64,000 nucleotides of DNA from Amycolatopsis benzoatilytica AK 16/65 (GTDB lineage Bacteria > Actinomycetota > Actinomycetes > Mycobacteriales > Pseudonocardiaceae), in the NCBI RefSeq assembly GCF_000383915.1, contig NZ_KB912942.1, forward strand, positions 2,711,195 through 2,775,194. The letters are read 5' to 3'. Position 1 is the first letter of the stretch. Every line of letters starts with the position of its first letter. Positions 53,136 through 60,922 of the stretch are shown in pieces. The translations under genes were made by a program, and so were the position numbers. The notes under the pieces were generated by a model. The model was given only the letters and a program-made list of their open reading frames with translations, was not told where the DNA came from and searched no databases.

Positions 53136-54691
53136 CCACGGCCCTGGAAGTGACCGGACTGGCCGTGCGCACCGCGGCGGGCCGACCGGTGCTGCATTCG
53201 GTGTCGTACCGGATCGAGCCCGGCGAAGTACTCGCCCTTGTCGGCGAGTCCGGCTCGGGCAAGACCACCGCCGGGCTGGCCGCGCTCGGCCACTTCCGGC
53301 GCGGGCTCGTCAACGGCGGCGGTCAGGTGGTGCTGCATCCGCGCGACGGCGAGCCGGTCGACGTGCTGCTGCTCGACGACGGCGAACGCCGCCGGCTGCG
53401 CGGCAGCGCGGTCGCCTACATCCCGCAGGACCCGGCTCTGTCGCTGAACCCCGCTCTGCGGATCGGGCGGCAGATCGCCGAAGTGCTGGAAACGCACGGG
53501 TATCCCGAGCAGCACCGGGTCGCCGAGGTGCTCGCCGAGGTCGGGCTGCCGGCCGACGAGGCGTACCAGCGGCGGTACCCGCATCAGCTCTCCGGCGGGC
53601 AGCAGCAGCGGGTCGGCATCGCGATGGCATTCGCCTGCCGGCCCAGTGTGGTGGTGCTGGACGAGCCGACTACCGGGCTGGACGTGAAGACCCAAGCGCT
53701 GGTGCTGGAAACCGTCCGGCAGCTGACCGCCGAGCACGGCGTCGCGGCGCTCTACATCACGCATGACCTGGCGGTCGTCGCGCAGCTCGCCGACCGGGTG
53801 GCGGTGATGTACCAAGGCGATCTGGTCGAGTGCGGCCCGGCCGAGGACGTGCTGCGGCGACCGAAGCACGCGTACACGAAACGGCTGCTCGCCGCGGTGC
53901 CGGATCTCGGCGCCGAAGCGGCCGCCGCTCCCCCGCCGAACGACGCGGTGCTGGTCGCGCGGGACATCCGGGTCGCCTACGGCTCCCACGAAGTGCTGCG
54001 CGGCATCAATCTCTCCGTGACACGCGGCGAAAGCGTCATGCTGCTCGGCGAGTCCGGCTCGGGCAAAACGACGCTGTCGCAGTGCATCGCCGGACTGAAC
54101 CACGGGTTCACCGGCGCCGTCGCGCTCGACGGCACTCCGCTGGCTCCCGCTGCCCGGCAACGCAGCGCCGACGAGCTGCGCCGGATCCAGTACGTCTTCC
54201 AAAGCCCGTTCTCGTCGCTGAATCCGCGCAAGACCATCGCGCAGTCGATCGAAGTCCCGCTGACCCGTCTGACGTCGCTCTCGCGGACCGAACGCCGCGA
54301 GCGCGTCGCGGAAATGCTGGACCGGGTGCGGCTGCGCGCGGATCTCGCCGACCGGCTGCCCGACCAGCTCAGCGGCGGCGAACGGCAGCGCGCGGCGATC
54401 GCCCGTGCCCTGGTCACCACTCCGGACGTGCTCGTGTGCGACGAGGTCACGTCGGCGTTGGACGTGTCAGTGCAGGCCACCATCGTGGAACTGCTCAGCG
54501 AACTGCGACGGGAGCTCGGGATGGCCATGCTGTTCGTGACCCACAACATCGCCCTCGCGCCGGAGGCCGCCGACCGGATCGCCGTGCTGCGCGGCGGAGA
54601 AATCGTCGAGGAGGGACCGGTCGAGACGGTGCTGGGCACTCCTTCGCACGAGTACACCCGCGAACTCCTCGCGACGACGCCGCGGCTGTGA
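53132..54691 (+). CDS. ABC importer ATPase with two fused nucleotide-binding domains
   Basis: A 519-residue fusion of the DppD- and DppF-like ATPases. Domain 1: GESGSGKTT (about 39-47), YPHQLSGGQQQRVGIAMA, VVVLDEPTTGLD. Domain 2: GESGSGKTT again, PDQLSGGERQRAAIARAL, and VLVCDEVTSALD. Each domain has its own H-loop (YITHDLAV, FVTHNIAL). Such double ATPases power peptide/nickel-type importers. This makes the transporter complete: binding protein, two permeases, two ATP sites. Confidence 0.94.
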   Translation: MTTALEVTGLAVRTAAGRPVLHSVSYRIEPGEVLALVGESGSGKTTAGLAALGHFRRGLVNGGGQVVLHPRDGEPVDVLLLDDGERRRLRGSAVAYIPQDPALSLNPALRIGRQIAEVLETHGYPEQHRVAEVLAEVGLPADEAYQRRYPHQLSGGQQQRVGIAMAFACRPSVVVLDEPTTGLDVKTQALVLETVRQLTAEHGVAALYITHDLAVVAQLADRVAVMYQGDLVECGPAEDVLRRPKHAYTKRLLAAVPDLGAEAAAAPPPNDAVLVARDIRVAYGSHEVLRGINLSVTRGESVMLLGESGSGKTTLSQCIAGLNHGFTGAVALDGTPLAPAARQRSADELRRIQYVFQSPFSSLNPRKTIAQSIEVPLTRLTSLSRTERRERVAEMLDRVRLRADLADRLPDQLSGGERQRAAIARALVTTPDVLVCDEVTSALDVSVQATIVELLSELRRELGMAMLFVTHNIALAPEAADRIAVLRGGEIVEEGPVETVLGTPSHEYTRELLATTPRL

Positions 54692-55788
54692 CTGTCCACG
54701 GCGAAGTGCGGCCCGGCTACGAGGGCGTGCGAGAAGCGTTCGGCGACATCATCGCCGCGACCACCGGCGGCGCCGCGTTCAGCGTCTTCCGAGACGGCGC
54801 GCCGATGGTGCGGCTGTGGGGCGGTTCGGCAGCCGATGGCGTGCCATGGACCGAGGACACCCGCACGGTGTTGTTCAGCGGCACCAAGGGAGTCGTCGCG
54901 ACTGTACTGGCGGTCCTGACCGCGCGCGGCCTGCTCGACCCGGAGGAGCGCGTTGCCCGGTACTGGCCGCAGTTCGCCGTGGCGGGCAAGGACGACGTGC
55001 CGGTTTCGCAGGTGCTGTCGCACACCGTCGGACTGCCCTATGTGGAGTCAGACCTGCCGATGCTGGACAACGCGGCGAACGCGCACGCGCTCGCCGCGCA
55101 GCATCCGCTGTGGACTCCCGGCACCCGGGTCGCCTACCACGCGCTGACTTACGGCTACCTCGCGACCGAGCTGGCCAGGAGGGTGACCGGCGAGGATCTC
55201 GGCGCGCTGGTGCGCTCGCTGCTCGCCGGACCGCACGGCCTCGACCTGCGGCTCGGCACCCCGCCGACGGTCCCGGTGGCAACGCTGCGGCGCGCCCCCG
55301 GTTACCGGATCAGCACGTTCCTGAAGGACCAGGAGCGCCGCCGGATCGTGGAACGGATGTATCGCGGGCTGCTGGACTCCGGCGACTCGATGAACTCGCC
55401 GGAGTACCGGGGCGCGACGCTCGCCGCGGGCGGTGCGGTCGGCACCGCGACCGCGATGGCCCGGCTGTACGACCGGCTGCTCGCTGGCGAACTCGTGCCG
55501 CCGGACGTACTGGCGCAAGCGACCCGCACCTGGTCGGAAGGAATCGACGCGATCAACGACCGCCCGCTGCGGTTCGGGCTCGGCTACGAACTCGCCGACC
55601 CGATCGGCACCTACGGCCCGGCCGGCGCCGATCCCGCCGCGTTCGGCCACTCCGGCGCGGGTGGCGGGCGGCACGGCGCCTGGCCGGGGCGCGGCGTGTC
55701 GTTCTCGTTCGTGACGAACGAACTGCAGGCGGAAGACGTGGACGAGCGAGCGTCGGCGCTGCTGGCGGCTTTGCACGAGGCGGCCTGA
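54688..55788 (+). CDS. beta-lactamase-family serine hydrolase (class C-like esterase)
   Basis: A 366-residue penicillin-binding-protein-fold hydrolase. The catalytic SxxK is SGTK (about residue 69-72), the Tyr motif is in WTPGTRVAYHALTYG, and HSGAGGG replaces the KTG triad. No signal peptide is seen, so it should act in the cytoplasm. Family VIII esterases look like this. In a carnitine operon it could free carnitine from acylcarnitines, the job done by an acylcarnitine hydrolase in Pseudomonas. The GTG start overlaps the ATPase stop by 4 bases. Confidence 0.87.
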   Translation: MTVHGEVRPGYEGVREAFGDIIAATTGGAAFSVFRDGAPMVRLWGGSAADGVPWTEDTRTVLFSGTKGVVATVLAVLTARGLLDPEERVARYWPQFAVAGKDDVPVSQVLSHTVGLPYVESDLPMLDNAANAHALAAQHPLWTPGTRVAYHALTYGYLATELARRVTGEDLGALVRSLLAGPHGLDLRLGTPPTVPVATLRRAPGYRISTFLKDQERRRIVERMYRGLLDSGDSMNSPEYRGATLAAGGAVGTATAMARLYDRLLAGELVPPDVLAQATRTWSEGIDAINDRPLRFGLGYELADPIGTYGPAGADPAAFGHSGAGGGRHGAWPGRGVSFSFVTNELQAEDVDERASALLAALHEAA

Positions 55789-56131
55789 CCGAAACGCGGC
55801 CCGCCCGCTTGGCGGTTCGCGCCGCCGTTCCTCGCCTTGCGCGACGAGGTCGACGTGATCGCCGCCGAAAATGACCGAGCAGCTGAGCACCGGCGAGAAT
55901 CCGGCAGTGCCGCGCGCTCACCTCGGCCAGCCGTGCACGAGCGGCTTCAGATGCCGCTCAAGAACCTGGAAACCGCCGCACTACGCCGTTGGCGTTCGGC
56001 GCATCCGCCAGTGGCCGGATCGCAAGGACCACCGGTACCCGCCCGCGGAGAAAGTTCGCCCGGACGGGAAGCAGCGCGTCCCCTTTCGTGTTGATTCCGG
56101 GGCAGGACGGGCACGGAATGGGGTGCGTCGG
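55789..56131. other. 343-base region without a clear gene
   Basis: No frame here has the codon bias of its neighbours. The short stretch LRDEVDVIAAEND (plus strand, about 55837-55875) looks protein-like, but no start, stop or domain supports a gene; it could be a remnant. No hairpin was seen at the end of the long operon. Confidence 0.4.
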
Positions 56132-56725
56132 ATGGCTACTCCCGAACGGCATGCCGCGGACTACCCGCAAAGCCGGCTCATCGTCGACCTTCCGGTCGCG
56201 GGCCTGTTCATCGCGTCCCTCGCACACTGGATCCGCGACGCGCCCGCGGACGGCGTGGTCTTCTTCGCCGCCGCCGCGGTGCTGCTGTTCACCGAGCGGC
56301 ACGGGATCGCACCGGACGCCCTGCTCGCTCCGCCCGTCCGGCTCCCCGCCGCGTCGCTGATCGCCGCCGTCGCGCTGGTCGCGCTCGTGTTCGGCAGGCA
56401 TACCGTGCCGATGTCCCTCACCGTCGTCGCGATCGGCGCCAGCGCGCTGGTCCTGGAGTGGCGCGACCCGTCGCTCCCGTCTCAGCCGGTCCCGCGCCGC
56501 GGCTGGGTTTGGGTGGCGCTGGCGATCTCGTGGTGCCTCTGGGAGCTCGTTTCGTTCATTTACGAGCAAGCAGCAGGCGGCCTGTCCCTGACCCACCCGA
56601 CGATGAGCGATCTGGTCGACCCGATGCTCGACCTCCGCGTCGTCCAGGCGCTCGCGCTGGGCGTCTGGGTCGCGGCCGGGCTCGCTATGCTCCGCGCCGC
56701 CGCGGCAGCGAGGAGGACGGCATGA
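56132..56725 (+). CDS. membrane protein of unknown function
   Basis: A 197-residue protein with about six hydrophobic segments (LIVDLPVAGLFIASLAHWI, GVVFFAAAAVLLF, AASLIAAVALVALVFG, SLTVVAIGASALVL, WVWVALAISWCLWELVSFIY, VVQALALGVWVAAGLAML). A cytoplasmic tail ends AARRTA. I do not recognise a named family. The ATG at 56132 was chosen because the upstream part of the frame is not hydrophobic and lacks coding bias. It overlaps the next gene by ATGA, so the two probably act together. Confidence 0.78.
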   Translation: MATPERHAADYPQSRLIVDLPVAGLFIASLAHWIRDAPADGVVFFAAAAVLLFTERHGIAPDALLAPPVRLPAASLIAAVALVALVFGRHTVPMSLTVVAIGASALVLEWRDPSLPSQPVPRRGWVWVALAISWCLWELVSFIYEQAAGGLSLTHPTMSDLVDPMLDLRVVQALALGVWVAAGLAMLRAAAAARRTA

Positions 56726-56925
56726 ACAGCCGTCTCGTCACCGAAATCGGCTTCGGCGTCATCGTCGCCGCGGCGATCCTGCTGTGGCTCGGCAGCCACC
56801 TGTTCCCGAAGAAAATCCCGCCGCTGACCACCGTGCTCGCCGCCCTCATGCGCAAACGGTCCACCCGGATCGCTCTCGTGCTGGCCTGGTGGTGGGTCGG
56901 CTGGCACTTCTTCGTGCAAGCCTGA
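56722..56925 (+). CDS. small membrane protein (DUF6186-like)
   Basis: A 67-residue protein with two membrane helices (IGFGVIVAAAILLWLG and IALVLAWWWVGWHFFV) linked by a basic loop ending MRKRSTR. WWWVGWHFF at the C-terminus resembles, from memory, the small actinobacterial DUF6186 proteins. A ribosome binding site (GAGGAGG) sits before the ATG. It is coupled to the larger membrane protein upstream. The function is unknown. Confidence 0.8.
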   Translation: MNSRLVTEIGFGVIVAAAILLWLGSHLFPKKIPPLTTVLAALMRKRSTRIALVLAWWWVGWHFFVQA

Positions 56926-56929
56926 CGGG

Positions 56930-57706
56930 TCAGCGATATCGCAGCGCCATCGGCTTCCCGCATTCGGCGAGGTACTGCTCGAACGTCACGACCCCGTCGG
57001 CGTGGTCCGGGGCGAGGTTGCCGCCCGCCGCGTACGCGCGCGCGATGCGGCCCGGCGCAGGCACGGTCACCACCTTCTTCCGCTTCCCCGCCGCGGCCAA
57101 AAACGAGTGGGCCAAGTCGGCCGCCGTCCGTACCTGCGGCCCGCCGAAATCCGCCACCCGGCCCTGCGCCGCGCCGAGCGCCAGCTCTACCAGCCGGGCC
57201 GCGACGTCGCGCACGTCCACGGGCTGGAACCGGAACTTCGGCACCGGGACCACCGGCAGCCGCGACGCGCCCGCGAGCAGCGTCCGCACGAGCGCGTGGA
57301 ACTGCGTCGCGCGCAGAATCGTGTAGGGCAGGCCGGAACCGGCGATCACTTCCTCGGCCGCCAGCTTCGCCCGGTAATAGCCCAGTGGCACTCGGTCCAC
57401 GCCGACGATCGAGATGTACACCAGATGCGCCGGCTGCCCGCTCCACCGCGCGGCTTCCACCAGCGTGCGCACGGTTTCGACCTCGTGCCGGTAGTCCGTC
57501 GCGCAGTGCACGACCGTGTCCACCCCGGCGACCGCGACGTCGATGCCGCGCCCGGTGCGCAGGTCGCCGACCGTCCATTCGACCCCTTCGCCGGAGCGCC
57601 GCCGCCGGCTCAGCGCCCGCACTGGCGCCTCCGCGGCCCGCAGCCGCTCCACGACGACCCGGCCCAGTTGACCGGTCCCGCCGGTGACGAGGATCTGCTC
57701 GGGCAC
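56930..57706 (-). CDS. NmrA/SDR-a-type NAD(P)-binding protein
   Basis: A 258-residue atypical SDR. ILVTGGTGQLGRVVVERL is the N-terminal TGxxGxxG motif, followed by VRALSRRRR (basic residues, NADP preferred) and VDTVVHCATDY. YISIVGVDRVPLGYYRAKL has the YxxxK pair. GLPYTILRATQFH and FQPVDVRDVAARL are typical of the NmrA-like group. The GTG was chosen because GGGAGGACG lies just before it and the fold starts there. The role may be redox sensing or reduction of an unknown substrate. Gene ends converge with the small membrane protein (4 bases apart). Confidence 0.88.
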   Translation of the reverse strand: MPEQILVTGGTGQLGRVVVERLRAAEAPVRALSRRRRSGEGVEWTVGDLRTGRGIDVAVAGVDTVVHCATDYRHEVETVRTLVEAARWSGQPAHLVYISIVGVDRVPLGYYRAKLAAEEVIAGSGLPYTILRATQFHALVRTLLAGASRLPVVPVPKFRFQPVDVRDVAARLVELALGAAQGRVADFGGPQVRTAADLAHSFLAAAGKRKKVVTVPAPGRIARAYAAGGNLAPDHADGVVTFEQYLAECGKPMALRYR

Positions 57707-57840
57707 ATCGTCCTCCCGCGGCCGCGCCACCCGGGACAGGTGGCTCTCCCCCGCCATCCTGGCACGCCGGGAGCGGGGCGGAGTCAAAACGAGACGCGAG
57801 ACGGCTCACCCGGCCGCCCCCGGAAACCGTCCGCCGCTGG

Positions 57841-58194
57841 TCAGAACCGCGAGCGCCAGCGCACCGTCGGCTCGTGCGCGGCTTCGTCCCGGCGCGGCGA
57901 ATCCTGGCGGAGCAGCACCGACAGCCGGCCGTAGGCGGTGACGAGCTCGGACATCGCCTCGTTGACGCGATCCGCCCGAGTGTGCTCGAACGCCTGCCGC
58001 AACGCCGCCAGCGCGGCTGGTTCGGCAGTCGCCAGCAGGCCCGCCGCTTCCGACACCGTCGCGGCGAGCCCGTCCAGCATGGCTTTCGTTTCCGGCCGGT
58101 TGGGCGCGACCGTCAGCACCGGCGAGACGACGCGCAGCTGGTGGTGCAGCCGGTACAGCACGGCCAGCGGGTCGGTTTCCCCTGCACTGTTCAT
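57841..58194 (-). CDS. small helical protein of unknown function
   Basis: A 117-residue, mostly alpha-helical, soluble protein (LAVLYRLHHQLRVVSPVLTV, VSEAAGLLATAEPAALAALR, RVNEAMSELVTAYGRLSVLL). It has an Arg-rich C-terminus. GGAGGA precedes the ATG. It follows the LigD-type gene by 77 bases on the same strand. I do not recognise the family. Confidence 0.7.
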   Translation of the reverse strand: MNSAGETDPLAVLYRLHHQLRVVSPVLTVAPNRPETKAMLDGLAATVSEAAGLLATAEPAALAALRQAFEHTRADRVNEAMSELVTAYGRLSVLLRQDSPRRDEAAHEPTVRWRSRF

Positions 58195-58271
58195 CGCGCG
58201 CTCCTCCGGTCCGTCGCCGGGGAGACGCGGCCGGCCCGCGTCCATGACGCGAGGCGCCCGAATGGGTTCGC

Positions 58272-59213
58272 TCAGGATTCCCCCGCCTCCAGCCCGTCCC
58301 GATCCGCCCACTCCAGCAACGGCTCGAGCGAGTACGCCACGTCGTCGATACCCTCGTGCAGGTCGCCGAGTTCGGCGAACCGGGCGGGCACGGTCGCGAT
58401 CGTGCAGTCGCGCGGGTCGACCGATTCCACCTCGTCCCACCGTATCGGCGTAGACACCAGCGCCTCCGGCACCCCTCGCACCGAATAGGCGCTGGCGATG
58501 GTGTGGTCCCGGGCGTTCTGGTTGTAGTCGACGAACAGCTTCTTCGGGTCGCGGTCCTTGCGCCACCACGTGGTGGTGACCAGGTCCGGGGCCCGCCGCT
58601 CGACCTCCTGTGCGAACGCCAGCGCCGCGCGGCGCACGTCAGCGAAGCCCCAGCGCGGCTCGATCCGGACATAGACGTGCATCCCGCTGCCGCCGGAGGT
58701 CTTCGGCCAGCCGCGGATGCCGAGCTCGTCCAGCACCTCGCGGGCCACCAGCGCCACCTTCCGGACGGTGTCGAACCCGCAGTCCGGCATCGGGTCCAGG
58801 TCGATCCGCCACTCGTCCGGCCGTTCGGTGTCCGATCTTCTCGAATTCCACGGGTGGAACTCCACTGTGGACATCTGGACCGCCCACACCACGTGTGCCA
58901 GTTCGGTCACGCACAGCTCGTCCGCGTACCGGTCGTACCGCGGGAAGTGCACCCGGACCGTCTCCAGCCACGGCGGCGCGCCGTTCGGCACCCGCTTCTG
59001 GTGCACCTTCTCCCCGGCCACGCCGGACGGGAACCGGTGCAGCATGCACGGCCGCTCGCGCAGCGCGCGCACGATGCCGTCGCCGACCGCGAGGTAATAG
59101 CGGACGAGGTCGAGTTTGGTCTCGCCGCGGGCCGGGAAATACACCCGGTCCGGGCTGGAGACCCGGACGGTGCGGTCCCCTACCTCGAGCTCGACTGCTT
59201 CGGCCTTCCCCAT
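58272..59213 (-). CDS. LigD-type primase-polymerase (PolDom)
   Basis: A 313-residue archaeo-eukaryotic primase-type polymerase. VSSPDRVYFPARGETKLDLV is the usual beginning. EFHPWNSR, RIDLDPMP (metal-binding Asp pair), SGGSGMHVYVRI (catalytic His) and KKLFVDYNQN follow. It equals the polymerase domain of LigD but has no ligase or nuclease domain, and no ku gene is near. In mycobacteria, stand-alone enzymes of this type (PolD/Prim-Pol) fill gaps in excision repair or assist end joining. The small helical protein downstream may be co-transcribed. Confidence 0.93.
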   Translation of the reverse strand: MGKAEAVELEVGDRTVRVSSPDRVYFPARGETKLDLVRYYLAVGDGIVRALRERPCMLHRFPSGVAGEKVHQKRVPNGAPPWLETVRVHFPRYDRYADELCVTELAHVVWAVQMSTVEFHPWNSRRSDTERPDEWRIDLDPMPDCGFDTVRKVALVAREVLDELGIRGWPKTSGGSGMHVYVRIEPRWGFADVRRAALAFAQEVERRAPDLVTTTWWRKDRDPKKLFVDYNQNARDHTIASAYSVRGVPEALVSTPIRWDEVESVDPRDCTIATVPARFAELGDLHEGIDDVAYSLEPLLEWADRDGLEAGES

Positions 59214-59245
59214 GGCACCGACCGTATCCGGAAACCGCCGGGACG

Positions 59246-60808
59246 TCAGCGGCCGAACGGCACGAGGGTGAAATGCCCGACGCCCTTGGCCGCCGAATAC
59301 ACCGTCCACTGGTCCGGACCGGTGCCCGGGCCCTGGTCGTAGAGCAACCGGTAGTCCGGGGTGCGCGGCGGCAGCCGTTTGAACCAGTGGTAGTTGATCC
59401 GCAGGATCGTCCTGCTGACGAAGCCGTCCTCGGCCAGGCGCTTGTTGACGATCGTGGTGACCTGGCTGCGGTCGGAAAACACGTCCAAAATCTGGCAGTC
59501 GCAGTAGTAGGCCAGCGCCCCGATCTCGCCGGGACCGGCGACCGACTTGCCCCGCAGCCGCGCGCCGAGCTCCTTGCCGACCCGCGCGTAGTCGGTCGCG
59601 CTGGCCCAGTTGCCGAAGATGACCGGCGACGGCCAGGGCACGCCCTGCGCGAGGTCGACGCCCACGTTCGCGACCGCGACCGCGGCGCCGAGCCCCAGCG
59701 CGACCAGCGGCGGGACCCGGTTCAGCCTGCCCGGCCGGGCGCTGGCCTCGGCGTGCCAGATGCCGCACAGAAGCACCGCGCACGACGCGGTGCTGACGAT
59801 CGGGGTCACGTAGTACCAGTGGTACGGACCGACCCCGAGCGCCGAGTAGACGAGGTAGTAGACGACACCGCCGGCGCCGAGCGCGATCACCGGAGCCAGC
59901 TGGGGGAAGCTCTCCCACTTGCGTGCGAAGCGCACTGCGAGCCAGCCGAGCAGCAGTGTCACGCCCACGAGCGCGGACGCGAACGAGACCATCACCGTGA
60001 ACGGCTGGCCGAGGAAGTACATCATCGGACCGCTGAAGTAGCCCCAGGCGCCGAAGAGGCCCTCCTGGTCCTGCTTGATGACCAGGGTGTCCGGGATGAA
60101 CGAGCCGAGCGCGAACCAGCTGGTCAGGAACCACGGCGCGGAGACCGCGACCGCGGTGCCGAAGACGGCCCAGAACTTCCTGCGCAACGCGCCGGTGGCG
60201 AAGGTGATGACGACGACGAACACGACGAGGTCGAGCCGGGTCAGCACGGCCAGCCCGGCGATCACGCCGAACCACACCGGCCGCTTCTCCAGCGCGAGCA
60301 CCGCCAGCCACAGCAGCAGCGCCGAGGCCAGCAGCACCTCGAGGCCGGTGGCCGAGAGCAGGAACGGGTTCGCGACGACCAGCACCAGCCCGATCGGGCC
60401 GACCCACGGCGCGAGGCCGAACCGCCGGGTCAGCCGGGCCCACGCCCAGCCGATCGCCGCGCTGCACAGCACGGTGAGCACGCCGAGCGCGAACACCGGA
60501 TGCACCGACCCGGTGACCCGGGTGAGCGCCGAGAGGAGGCCGAGCAGCAGGACGTCGAGCGGGGAGGTCGCCGAGTTCGCGACCGAGCCGGGCACCAGCG
60601 CCCATTCGCCGTGCAGGGCGAGGTTCTTCGCGTAGGACAGTGTGATGTACGCGTCATCGGTCAGGCTTTCGCGTACCAGCAGGAACGAGAGACCGCCGGC
60701 TGCCGCGGCGACCAGGGGCAGCCAGGCAAGCCGAGACCCGGACGGGACGCGCTGATCCGCGTCGTCCGAGTCCGCCGACGCCGTGCGCACGGATTCATCC
60801 ACAGGCAT
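59246..60808 (-). CDS. polytopic membrane protein, GT-C glycosyltransferase-like
   Basis: A 520-residue protein with about 10-12 membrane helices and a C-terminal extracytoplasmic domain of about 130 residues. The first external loop has LTDDAYITLSYAKNLALHGE. A DD or DE pair at that place is characteristic of GT-C transferases using polyprenyl-phosphate sugars, such as arabinosyl- and mannosyltransferases of the actinobacterial envelope. The donor and acceptor are unknown. It lies 32 bases upstream of the LigD-type gene on the same strand. Confidence 0.8.
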   Translation of the reverse strand: MPVDESVRTASADSDDADQRVPSGSRLAWLPLVAAAAGGLSFLLVRESLTDDAYITLSYAKNLALHGEWALVPGSVANSATSPLDVLLLGLLSALTRVTGSVHPVFALGVLTVLCSAAIGWAWARLTRRFGLAPWVGPIGLVLVVANPFLLSATGLEVLLASALLLWLAVLALEKRPVWFGVIAGLAVLTRLDLVVFVVVITFATGALRRKFWAVFGTAVAVSAPWFLTSWFALGSFIPDTLVIKQDQEGLFGAWGYFSGPMMYFLGQPFTVMVSFASALVGVTLLLGWLAVRFARKWESFPQLAPVIALGAGGVVYYLVYSALGVGPYHWYYVTPIVSTASCAVLLCGIWHAEASARPGRLNRVPPLVALGLGAAVAVANVGVDLAQGVPWPSPVIFGNWASATDYARVGKELGARLRGKSVAGPGEIGALAYYCDCQILDVFSDRSQVTTIVNKRLAEDGFVSRTILRINYHWFKRLPPRTPDYRLLYDQGPGTGPDQWTVYSAAKGVGHFTLVPFGR

Positions 60809-60922
60809 GATCCCGAATCAGGAGAAACGGTCCGGCACGCTGCCGCCGCCGGGTTTTCCGATCAGCCGATGCTGCCACGTTCCGCTCCGCACCGGTACCG
60901 GTCCTGCGCGCGCGGACGGAAT

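Noticed and set aside
46518-55788. The carnitine-type operon considered as a recently acquired island
   Set aside because: G+C content and codon use look the same as in neighbours, and there is no tRNA, integrase or direct repeat at its borders. A recent transfer cannot be supported.
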